NCBI GenBank assembly: GCA_008360975.2
Contig: VLJF02000033.1
Coordinates: 3,224,001 to 3,288,000, forward strand
Origin: Lichenostomus cassidix
Lineage: Eukaryota > Chordata > Aves > Passeriformes > Meliphagidae
Length of the DNA stretch: 64,000 nt
Direction of reading: 5' to 3'
The notes below the pieces were generated by a model. That model did no database searches. It saw only the letters and a list, made by a program, of their open reading frames with translations, and was not told the origin of the DNA. Each line of letters starts with the position of its first letter. The stretch's first letter is position 1. The translations under genes and the position numbers were made by a program. Below, piece by piece: positions 52,366 through 62,489 of the stretch.

Positions 52366-53699
52366 GTGAGCAGCTGGGAAATTTGGGAATTTTGGGGGAA
52401 ATTTGGGAATTTTGGGGGAAATTTGGGAATTTTGGGGGAAATTTGGGAATTTTGGGGAAAATTTGGGAGAATTTGGAGGAATTTGGGGGATTTGGAGGCA
52501 TTTGGAGAGAATTTGGGTGGATTTTGGGCGATTTTTGGGAATTTTGGGGATATTTTGGGGGATTTTTTTTGGATTTTGGGGGAATTTTGGGGCATTTTGG
52601 GGCAATTTTGGGAGATTTTGGGGGAATCTGGGGTGGATTTTGGGAAATTTTGAGGAATTTGGAGAGAATTTGGGTGGATTTTGGGGGAATTTTTTGGGAT
52701 TTTGGGATTTTTTGGGGGGATTTTGGGATTTTTGGGAAATTTCGGTGATTTGGAGGAATTTGGGAGGACTTTTGGGGATTTGGGTGGGATTTGGGGGAAT
52801 TTTAGGGATTTTGGGGTGATGGGAGATTTTGGGGGAATTTGGGAGATTTGGGAGGAATTTGGGGAATTTTGGGAGATTTGGGGAATTTTTGGGAATTTTG
52901 GGGATTTTGGGGATTTGGATGGATTTGGGGATTTTGGGTGGATTTGGGGAATTTTGGGGAATTTGGGAATTTTTGGGGAATTTTGGGGAAATTTGGGGGA
53001 ATTTGGGGGAATTTGGGGGATTTTATTGGGATTTTTTTGGGATTTTTGGAGATTTTTGGGGATTTTTTTGGATTTTTTTTGGGATTTTGAGGGATTTTTT
53101 GGGGAATTTTGGGGGAATTTGGGATTTTTGGGGATTTTTTGGGATTTTTGGGGTGAATTTGGGTGGATTTTTGGGGAATTTGGGGAAATTTTGGGGGTTT
53201 TAGGAAAATTTTAGAGAGTTGGGGGTGATTTTTTGTGGAATTTCAGGAATTTGGGGGATTTTGGAATTTTGGGGGATTTGGAAGAAGTTTTGGGGAATTT
53301 TGGGGGAATTTGGGGAAAATTTGAGGATTTTGGGGGAATTGTGATGGAAATTATGATTTTTTTGGGGACTTTTTACCATTTCAGCCCAATTTTTGGGGTA
53401 AATTTGGGTCATTTCAGTGGAAATTTGGGATTTTTTGGGGATTTTTTTACCATTTCAGCCCAATTTTTTGGGCTAAATTTGGGACATTTCAAGCTGGAAA
53501 TTTGGGATTTTTTGGGCTAAATTTGGGACACTTCAGGCTGGAAATTTGGGATTTTTTTTTTAATTTTTTGGGCATTTTTTTTAGCATTTCACCCCAATTT
53601 TTTGGGGTAAATTTGGGACATTTCAGGCTGGAAATTTGGGATTTTTTTGGGATTTTTTTGGGATTTTTTTGGGATTTTTTTTGTGTTTTTTCCCCCCAG
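52366..53699 (+). repeat. intron, GGGGAATTTGGGGGAATTTTGGG minisatellite
   Basis: G-rich repeat to about 53220. From 53340 to 53690 a longer unit TTTCAGCCCAATTTTTTGGG / ACATTTCAGGCTGGAAATTT recurs about four times. The TTTCAG in these units mimics acceptors but no Gly-X-Y sequence follows. The real acceptor is TTTTTTCCCCCCAG. Confidence 0.86.
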
Positions 53700-53753
53700 G
53701 GTCGCCCCGGGGCTGACGGAGCTCGAGGAGCCCCAGGAGCTCCAGGAGTCAAG
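53700..53753 (+). CDS. COL11A2: COL11A2 helix exon GRPGADGARGAPGAPGVK
   Basis: A 54-bp, phase-0 exon with acceptor TTTTCCCCCCAG and donor GTGAGC. It encodes GRPGADGARGAPGAPGVK. G(R)(A/P)GADGARG is conserved across the subfamily and ..PGVK matches COL11A2. The following intron (53754-53860) is only 107 bp. Confidence 0.95.
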
Positions 53754-53860
53754 GTGAGCAAATTTTGGGATCCCAAAATCCCCAAAAAAATCCCCAAAAT
53801 TTGGGGAGAAATCTCCTGGATTTTGGGGATCCCTGCTGATCACGTGACCCCAAAATTTAG

Positions 53861-53914
53861 GGAGATCGAGGATTCGATGGATTGCCAGGATTGCCTGGGG
53901 ACAAAGGCCATCGG
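53861..53914 (+). CDS. COL11A2: COL11A2 helix exon GDRGFDGLPGLPGDKGHR, cross-link lysine
   Basis: A 54-bp, phase-0 exon with acceptor AAAATTTAG and donor GTGAGT. It encodes GDRGFDGLPGLPGDKGHR. The KGHR motif near the N-terminal end of the helix is the conserved lysine that takes part in lysyl-oxidase cross-links in fibrillar collagens (family knowledge). The intron before it is 107 bp and not minisatellite-expanded. Plus-strand skew flips from G-rich to C-rich after this exon. Confidence 0.95.
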
Positions 53915-56900
53915 GTGAGTGAAAATCACCCCAAAAATCAGCCCAAAAATGTCCTAAAATCACCCCAAAAATCAGCCCAAAAATGTCCTAAAATCGCCCC
54001 AAAAATCAGCCCAAAAATGTCCTAAAATCGCCCCAAAAATCAGCCCAAAAATGTCCTAAAATCACCCCAAAAATCACCCCAAAAATCAGCCCAAAAATGT
54101 CCTGAAATCACCCCAAAATCACCCCAAAATCAGCCCAAAAATGTCCTAAAATCACCTGGAAATCATCCTGAATTCACCCCAAAATTATCCCAAAATCAGC
54201 CCGAAATCATCCTAAAATCTGCCCCAAAATTGCCCCAAAATCAGCCCAAATCAGCCCCAAAATTGCACCCAAAATCGCCCAAAAATTATCCCCAAAATAG
54301 CCCCGAAATCACTCCAAAATTATCCTAAAATCATCCAAAAGTTATCTTAAAATTATCCCAAAGTCAGCCCAAAATTATCCCAAAATTGTCCTGAAATCAC
54401 ACCCAAAATAGCCCCAAAATCACCCCAAAATCAGCCCAGAATTATCCTGAAATTATCCTGAAATTATCCCTAAAATCATCCAAAAATCACACCCAAAATT
54501 GCCCCAAAATTGCCCTAAAATCATCCCAAAACGGTCTCAAAATCACCCCAAAATCATCCCTAAAACAGCCCCAAAATCATCCTGAAATTACCCCAAAATC
54601 ATCCTGAAATCCTCCTAAAATCATCCCCAGAATTGTCCCAAAATCACCCCAAAATTGCCCTAAAATTGCCCCAAAATCCTCCTGAAATCCTCCCAAAAAT
54701 CACCCCAAAATGACCCCGAGATCATCCCCAAATCCTCCCAAAATTATCCCAAAATTGTCCCAAAATCCTACTAAAATCATCCCCAAAATAGCCCCAAAAT
54801 GGCCCCAAAATCATCCTAAAATCATCCCCAAAATAGCCCTGAAACCATCCCAAAATCGTCCCAAAAATCACCCCAAATTGTCCTGAAATCATCCTGAAAT
54901 CACTCCCAAAATCACTCCCAAAATAGCCCCAAAATTGCACCCAAAATTATCCTAAAATTATCCTAAAATCAGCCCGTAATCAGCCCAAAATTATCCCCAA
55001 ATTATCCCAAAATTGTCCTGAAATCACCCTGAAATCATCCCCAAAATCACCCCAAAATTATCCTGAAATTATCCCAAAATCATCCTAAAATCATCCAAAA
55101 ATTATCCTCCAAATCCCCCTGAAAAAAATCCAAAATCAGCCCAAAATCGTCCTGAAATCACCCCAAAATCACCCCAAAATCACCCCAAAATCATCCCAAA
55201 ATCATCCCCAAATTGTCCTCAAATCAGCCCAAAATCATCCAAAAATAATCCCAAAATAGCCCCAAAATTGCACCCAAAACTGCCCAAAAATCACCCCAAA
55301 ATTATCCCAGAATTATACCAAAATCATCCCAAAATCGACTCCAAATCGTCCTGAAATCATCCTGAAATTACCCCAAAATTATCCCGAAATTGTCCTGAAA
55401 TCACACCCAAAATAGCCCCAAAATTTCACCCAAAATTGCCCTAAAGTCACCTCCAAATCATCCTGAAATTATCCCAAAATCACCCGAAAATTGTCCCAAA
55501 ATCACCTGAAAATTGTCCCAAAATCACCCCAAAATCAGCCCAAAATTATCCTGAAATTATCCTGAAATCATCCCCAAAATTATCCCAAAATGGCCCCGAA
55601 ATCATCCTGAAATCCTCCTAAAATCATCCCCAAATCACCCCAAAATCATCCCAAAATTATCCCAAAATCGTCCTGAAATCATCCCCAAGTTATCCCAAAA
55701 TTATCCCAAAATCGTCCTGAAATCACACCCAAAATAGCCCCAAAATCACCCCAAAATCACCCCAAAAACACCCCAAAATTGTCCTGAAATTACCCAAAAT
55801 TATCCCAAAATTGTCCTGAAATCACACCCAAAATAGCCCCAAAATTATCCTAAAATTATCCCAAAATCAGCCCAAAATTATCCTAAAATCAGCCCGTAAT
55901 CAGCCCAAAATTATCCCCAAATTATCCTGAAATCACCCCAAAATCAGCCCAGAATTATCCCAAAATGATCCTGAAATTATCCCAAAATTATCCCAAAATC
56001 ATCCCAAAATCAGCCCAGAATCATCCTAAAATCATCCCCGAAATTGCACCCAAAATTACCCTAAAATAGCCCCAAAACCACCCCAAAATTGCCCAAAAAT
56101 CATCCCCAAAATTGTCCCAAAAGTATCTTAAAATAGCCCTGAAATCATCCCAAAATCACACCCAAAATCACCCCAAAAATTATCCCAAAATCCTCCCAAA
56201 ATCAGCCCAAACTCGACTCCAGATTGCCTCCAAAATTGTCCCAAAATCACCCCAAAATTATGCTAAAATTGTCCTGAAATCCTCCTGAAATCATCCCAAA
56301 ATCACCCCAAAATCATCCCCAAAATCACCCTAAAATAGCCCCAAAATCATCCAAAAATCATCCCCAAATTAATTATCCCAAAATTATCTGAAATCACCCC
56401 GAAATCCTTCTGAAATCATCCCCAAAATTGCCCCAAAATCACTCCAAAATCACCACCAAATCCTCCCAAAATCACCCCAAAACTGCCCCCAAAATCATCC
56501 CCAAATTGACACCAAAAATCCCCTAAATCCCCCAAAATCAGCCCAAAATTCTCCAAAATCCACCTAAAATCCTTCCCAAATTTCCTCCAAAATCCTCCCC
56601 CAAATTCCCAAAAAATTTCCCAAATTCCCCTAATTTCCCAAAATTCCAATTCCCAAATATCCTCAACAATCCCCAAATCATCCCCAAATCTCCCCAAAAC
56701 CCCCAACACAACCTCACCTCCCCAAAATCTCCCCCAAAATCCCCCAAAATCCCCCAAATCTCCCCCAAAATCCCCTAATTCTCAAATCCCCAACAAGTCA
56801 ACCCAAAATCCCCAAAATCCTCCAAATTTCCCCCAAATTCCCCCAAATTTTCCCCAAAATTCCACCAAAATCCCCAAAATTCCCCAAAATCCCCAAATTC

Positions 56901-57873
56901 CCCAAAATCCCCAAAATCCCCCCAAAAACCAAAACCACCAAAATCCCCCAAAATCAGTCCCCAAAATTCCCCAAAGTTCCCCCAAAATCACCAAAATCCC
57001 CCAAAATTCCCCAAATTCCCCAAACCTCAAACCCCCAAATTTCCCCAAAAATTCCCCAATTTCCCCTAAAACCCCCAAAATTCCCCAAAATCCCCAAATT
57101 TCCCCAAAATTCCCCCAAAATTCCCCAAAATTTCCCCCAAATTCCCCAAATTTCCCCAAATTTTACCCCAAAATCCCAAAATTTCCCCCAAATCCCCAAA
57201 TTCCCCCAAATTCCCCAAAATCTCCCCAAAATTCCCAAATTTTCCTCAAATTCACCAATTTTTTTTCCCCAAATCCCCAAAATTTCCTCAAATTCACCAA
57301 ATTCCCCCAAAATCCCCAAAATCTCCCCAAATTCCCTAATTTTCCCCAAAAATCTCCCCAAATTCACCAAATTTTCTCCCCAAAATCCCCAAATTTCCCC
57401 CCAAAATCCCCAAAATCTCCCCAAAATTCCCAAATTTTCCTCAAATTCCCCAATTTTTTTTCCCCAAATCCCCAAAATTTCCTCAAATTCACCACATTTC
57501 CCAAAATCCCCCAAAATCTCCCCAAATTCTAATTTTCCCAATCTCCCCAAATTACCAAATTTTCTCAAATTTCAAGATCTCCCCAAAATTCTTACATATT
57601 CCTCAAATTCACCAATTTTTCAAAATCCTCAAATTCTCAAAATAAATCTCCCCAAAATTCCCAAAATTTCCTCAAATTCACCAAATTTTCTCCCCAAAAT
57701 CCCCAAAATCTCCCCAAATTCCCTAATTTTTCCCCCCAAATTCACTAAATTTTTTCCCCAAATCCCCAAAATCTCCCCAAAATCCCCAAAATCTCCCCAA
57801 AATTCCCAAATTTTCCCCCAAAATCCCCAAAATCTCCCCAAAATCCCCAAATTTTCCCCCAAATTCCCCGCAG
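53915..57873 (+). repeat. intron, CCCCAAAATCATCCTGAAATCACC minisatellite
   Basis: About 4 kb. It opens with five or so near-identical 42-46 bp units (ATCAGCCCAAAAATGTCCTA), followed by diverged CCCCAAAATCATCCTGAAAT. From about 56500 it becomes CCCCAAATTTCCCCAAAATC. No exon seen. Confidence 0.87.
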
Positions 57874-57927
57874 GGTGATCCCGGCTCCCAAGGCAACCCT
57901 GGAGCTCCTGGAGAGGATGGAGAGAGG
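57874..57927 (+). CDS. COL11A2: COL11A2 helix exon GDPGSQGNPGAPGEDGER
   Basis: A 54-bp, phase-0 exon with acceptor TTCCCCGCAG and donor GTGAGA. It encodes GDPGSQGNPGAPGEDGER. It directly follows ...GDKGHR in type V/XI chains and ends in the conserved GEDGER. It is the last exon of contig 2. The next expected triplets (GDDGE...) are not in the window. A short stretch of G-rich repeat (57928-58044) leads to the gap. Confidence 0.94.
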
Positions 57928-58044
57928 GTGAGAGTTTGGGAATTTTGGGGGAATTTGGGGAATTTTTGGGATTTGGGAGGAATTTTGGGAGAATTTGGGG
58001 GAATTTGGGGGAATTTTGGTTAAATTTGGGGGAATTTGGGGGAA

Positions 58045-58544
58045 NNNNNNNNNNNNNNNNNNNNNNNNNNNNNNNNNNNNNNNNNNNNNNNNNNNNNNNN
58101 NNNNNNNNNNNNNNNNNNNNNNNNNNNNNNNNNNNNNNNNNNNNNNNNNNNNNNNNNNNNNNNNNNNNNNNNNNNNNNNNNNNNNNNNNNNNNNNNNNNN
58201 NNNNNNNNNNNNNNNNNNNNNNNNNNNNNNNNNNNNNNNNNNNNNNNNNNNNNNNNNNNNNNNNNNNNNNNNNNNNNNNNNNNNNNNNNNNNNNNNNNNN
58301 NNNNNNNNNNNNNNNNNNNNNNNNNNNNNNNNNNNNNNNNNNNNNNNNNNNNNNNNNNNNNNNNNNNNNNNNNNNNNNNNNNNNNNNNNNNNNNNNNNNN
58401 NNNNNNNNNNNNNNNNNNNNNNNNNNNNNNNNNNNNNNNNNNNNNNNNNNNNNNNNNNNNNNNNNNNNNNNNNNNNNNNNNNNNNNNNNNNNNNNNNNNN
58501 NNNNNNNNNNNNNNNNNNNNNNNNNNNNNNNNNNNNNNNNNNNN
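58045..58544. other. assembly gap, 500 N
   Basis: Exactly 500 N. The protein jumps from about residue 110 of the main helix (...GEDGER) to near its C-terminal end (GEQGKPG...). Roughly 780 residues of helix should lie here. Contig 1, reversed, supplies 282 of them. The true size must be tens of kilobases if intron sizes are like those around it. Confidence 0.97.
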
Positions 58545-59488
58545 AATGGGATGAGAAATTTGGGATTCGGGATGGGAAATTTGGGATTTGGGATTGAAAA
58601 TTCCAGATTTGGGGATGGAAAAATGGGATTGGGATGGAAAATTTGGGATTTGGGATCAAAAATTTGAGATTTGGGGTGGGAAAAATGGGATTTGGGATGA
58701 GAAATTGGGGATTTGGGATGGGAAATTTGGGATTTTGGGGACAAAATTTGGGATTTGGGATGGGAAAAATGGGATTTGGGATCGGAAGTTTGGGATTTGG
58801 GGCTGAAAAAATGGGATTCAGGATGGGAAATTTGGGATTTGGGATTGAAAATTTGGGATTTGGGACTGAAAATTGGGATTTGGGATGGAAAAATGGGATT
58901 GGGATGGAAAATTTGGGATTTGGGATGAGAAATTTGGGATTTGGATTGAAAATTTGGGATTTGGGGTGGGAAAAATGGGATTTGGGATCGAAAGTTGGGG
59001 ATGGAAAAATGGGATTTGGAGTAAAAAAATGGGATTTGGGGTGGAAAATTTGGGATTTCGGGTGGGAAAAATGGGATTTGGGAATGAAAAAATGGCATTT
59101 GGGGTGGAAAATCAGGATTTGGGATTGAAAAAATGGGATTTGGATTAAAAAAATGGGATTTGGGATCAAAAATTTGGGATCTGGGATCAAAAAAATGGGA
59201 TTTGGGATGGAAAAATGGGATTTGGGGTGGGAAATTTGGGATTTGGGACCAAAAAATGGGATTTGGATTGAAAAAATTGGGATTGGAATAGAAAATTTGG
59301 GCTTTGGGTTCGAAAAATTGGGATTTGTTCAAAAAATTGGGATTTGGGGACAAAATTTGGGATTTGGGGCAGAAAAAAATGGCATTGGAATTGAAAATTC
59401 AGGATTTGGGGCGAGAAATTTGGGATTTGGGATGGAAAAAAATGGGATTGGGAGACCAAAAATTGTGGGATTTTCCGTCTGTTTTTAG
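58545..59488 (+). repeat. intron, GGGATTTGGGATGGGAAATTTGGG minisatellite
   Basis: Purine-rich and nearly C-free in gene sense; units about 20-25 bp. No exon before the acceptor at 59488. Confidence 0.87.
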
Positions 59489-59542
59489 GGAGAACAAGGA
59501 AAACCTGGAAAACCAGGTCAGGCTGGACCTCCTGGCCCTGTG
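59489..59542 (+). CDS. COL11A2: COL11A2 helix exon GEQGKPGKPGQAGPPGPV
   Basis: A 54-bp, phase-0 exon with acceptor CCGTCTGTTTTTAG and donor GTGAGT. It encodes GEQGKPGKPGQAGPPGPV. The GQAGPPGPV ending followed by GPPG(I/L)PGL(K/R)GD is specific to the C-terminal part of the COL11A1/A2 helix. First exon of contig 3. Confidence 0.93.
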
Positions 59543-60176
59543 GTGAGTGAGAAATCCCAAAAAAAATTGGGAATCCCGAAAAATTGGGAGTCAAAAAAAA
59601 TGGGATTTAAAAGAAAAGGATCCCAAGAAATGGGGATTAAAAAAAAAAATCCCAAAAAATGGGGATTAAAAAAGAAAAATTTGGAACACAAAAAAATGGG
59701 ATCAAAAAAATGAGAATCCCAAAAAAAAAGGGATTAAAAAAAATGGGATTAAAAAAAAATGGAATCAAAAAAAAAAAGGGATCCAGGAAAAGTGGGGATC
59801 CCAAAAAAGGGATTAAAAAAGGGAAATCCCAAAAAATGGATTAAAAAAAAAAAAGAATCCCAAATACAGGGAATTCCTGAAAAATGGGAATCCCAAAAAA
59901 TGGGGAACCCAAAAATATGGGAATCGTAAAAAAAAAAGGGAATCCCAAAAAAAACAGAGATCCCAAAAATTGGGAATCCAAAAAAAAAAAAAAAGCAATC
60001 CTAAAAAAAAAAAAAAAAAAAAAAAGAAGATATAAAAAACTAAAATCCCAAAAAAATGGGAATCCCCAAAAAAAATGGAATCCCAAAAACTGGGGAATTC
60101 CCAAATTTATCCCCAATCCCGAAAATGGGGATTTCCCCAAATTTTGGGATCCCAAATTTCTTCCCGAACTCCTCAG
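59543..60176 (+). repeat. intron, A-run-rich AAAAAATGGGATTAAAAAAA repeat
   Basis: Units of AATGGGGATTAAAAAAAA separated by CCCAAAAAA, with several runs of 10-20 A (for example near 59985 and 60005-60025). Poly(A) length here is prone to sequencing error. No exon seen. Confidence 0.85.
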
Positions 60177-60230
60177 GGACCTCCAGGAATTCCAGGGCTG
60201 AAGGGAGACGTCGGAGCCAAGGGGGAGAAG
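60177..60230 (+). CDS. COL11A2: COL11A2 helix exon GPPGIPGLKGDVGAKGEK
   Basis: A 54-bp, phase-0 exon with acceptor GAACTCCTCAG and donor GTGAGT. It encodes GPPGIPGLKGDVGAKGEK. The terminal Lys precedes GHPG in the next exon; K-G-H at this place aligns with the C-terminal helical cross-link lysine of fibrillar collagens (family knowledge). Confidence 0.95.
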
Positions 60231-62381
60231 GTGAGTCGGGATGGGAATTCCCAAAATTCCGACAAAATTCCCACAGAATTCCCAAAATTCCCATGGAATT
60301 CCCAAAATTCTGACAAAATTCCCACAGAATTCCCAAAATTCTGGCTGGGAATTCCCAAAATTCCAGCTGGGAATTCCCAAAATCCTGCTGGAATTCCCAA
60401 TATTTAATGCGGAATTAAAAAAATTCCCTCTGGGAATTCCCAAAATTCTGCTGGGAATTCCTGAAATTCCCTAAATTTCACTGGGAATTTAAAAAATTTC
60501 ACCGGGAATTCAAAAAATCCCAATGGAATTCCCAAAAATCCCACTGGGAATTATCAAAATTCCAGTGGGAATTCCCAAAATTCTATGTAGAATTTAAAAA
60601 ATTCTCTCTGGGAATTCCCAAAATCCTGACAGAATTCCCAAAATTCCACCAGGAATTCTCAAAATTCCAGTGGGAATTCCCAAAATTCTATGTAGAATTT
60701 TAAAAATTCCCTCTGGGAATTCCCAAAATCCTGCTGGAATTCCCAAAATTTCATGGGGAATTAAAAAAATTCCCTCTGGGAATTCCCAAAAATCCCACCG
60801 GGAATTCAAAAAATCCCAATGGAATTCCCAAAATTCTGACAGAATTCCCAAAATTCCACTGGAATTCCCCCAGAATTCCTTTGGGAATTCCCAAAATCCC
60901 CTTTTCCCCCCCAAATTCCCCATTTCCCCCCATTTTCCCCCAAATCCCATTCTTCCCCATTTACCTCCACATCCCATTTCCCCATTTTTCCCAATTTCTC
61001 CCGTTTTTCCCGTTTTTCCCCATTCCTCAAAAAAATCCCTTTTTATCCTATTTCACCCCCATTTTTCTCCCTAAATCCTTTTTTACCCATTTTTCCCATT
61101 TTTCCCCATTTTTCCCCATTTTTCCCCCAAATCCCATTTTCCCCATTTTTCCCCAAATCCCATTTTTCCAGTTTTTTCCCAATTTCCCCTTTTTTCCCCA
61201 ATTTTCCCATTTTCCCCCCAAATCCTGTTTTCCCCATTTTCCCCCATTTTTCCCAATTTCCTCATTTTTCCCCATTTTCCCCAAAATCCCATTTTCCATT
61301 TTCCCCAATTTTCCCCATTTCCTCCCATTTTTCCCAAAATCCCATTTTCCCCATTTTCCTCATTTTTCCCATTTCCTTTTTTTCCCAATTTTCCCATTTT
61401 CCCCCATTTTCCCCCATTTTCCCCCAATTTTCCCATTTTCCTCATTTTCCCAATTTCCCTGTTTTTCCCACTTTTTTCCCAATTTCCCCAATTTTCCCCA
61501 TTTTTTCCCCATTTTCCCCAATTTCCCCCATTTTCCACAATTATCCCCATTTGTCCCCAATTTCCCCATTTTTTCCCCATTTCCCCCATTTTCCCCAATT
61601 TCCCCATTTTTCCCCAATTATCCCCATTTTCCCCCAATTTCCTCATTTTCCCCACTATTTCCATTTTCCCCAATTTTCCCAATTTCCTCATTTTTCCCAT
61701 TTTCCCCAATTTCCCCATTTTCCCCATTTTTTCCCAATTTTTCTCCATTTTCCCCCAAATCCCATTTTTCCCATTTTTCCCCATTTTCCCCAATTTCCTC
61801 ATTTTCCCCAATTTTCCCATTAATTTCCCATTTTTCCTATTTTCCCCCCAAATCCCAATTTCCCAATTTTTCCATTTTTCCCCAAAATCCCATTTTTTTC
61901 CCAATTTTCCCATCTTTCCCATTTTTCCCCATTTTCCCCAATTTCCCCAATTTCCCCCTTTTTTCCCCAATTTTCCCCAATTTTCCCATTTTCCTCATTT
62001 TCCCAATTTCCCCCATTTCCCCCATTTTCCCCATTTTCCCATTTTTCCCCATTTTTCCCCATTTCCCCATTTTTTCCCTCATTTTCCCCCATTTTTCCCC
62101 ATTTTTCCCATTTTCCCCATTTTCCCATTTTCCCATTTTCCCCATTTTTCCCATTTTTCCCCATTTTCTCCCCAAAATCCCATTTTCCCCAATTTTTCCC
62201 CATTTTCCCCAATTTCCCCATTTTTCCCCAAAATCCCATTTTCCCCATTTCCCCAATTTCCCCCATTTTTTCCCATTTTCCCCATTTTCCCCAATTTCCC
62301 CAATTTCCCCATTTTTCCCCAATTTCCCCCATTTTTCCCATTTTTCCCATTTTTTCCCATTTTTCCCCATTTTCCCCCCAG
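60231..62381 (+). repeat. intron, GGGAATTCCCAAAATTCC then TTTTCCCCATTTTCCCC
   Basis: From 60240 to about 60890 units of 20-30 bp centre on GGAATTCCC palindromes, so GAATTC is very dense. From about 60900 to 62380 it is a 1.5-kb pyrimidine-rich tract of CATTTTTCCCC and AATTTTCCCC with almost no G, running straight into the acceptor. The tract is open in several frames (a Pro/Phe-rich 541-codon one), which I do not regard as coding. Confidence 0.88.
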
Positions 62382-62489
62382 GGCCACCCCGGGCTCATTG
62401 GGCTGATTGGACCTCCTGGGGAGCAAGGGGACAAAGGGGACAGAGGGAGACCTGGAATTCCCGGAAAAACCGGGAACAAGGGAGAGACG
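62382..62489 (+). CDS. COL11A2: COL11A2 helix exon ([13 protein letters not shown]...GNKGET)
   Basis: A 108-bp, phase-0 exon of 36 residues: [16 protein letters not shown], then [12 protein letters not shown], ending KTGNKGET, 12 perfect triplets. The acceptor is TTTTCCCCCCAG and the donor [26 protein letters not shown] is a hallmark of the type V/XI helix near its C-terminal end. Its last 63 bp plus donor are tandemly copied eight times downstream. Reading through the donor meets an in-frame TAG at 62550-62552. Confidence 0.95.

Noticed and set aside
51006..52748. A 580-codon open frame rich in Gly, Phe, Trp and Asn
   Set aside because: It crosses a live collagen exon out of frame and consists of the translated TTTGGGATCCCAAA repeat. 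The same block is open on both strands because the unit lacks stops.
59985..60040. Poly(A) runs as a retrotransposed element tail
   Set aside because: The A-runs are part of an A-rich tandem repeat filling the whole intron. No element body or target-site duplication is visible.
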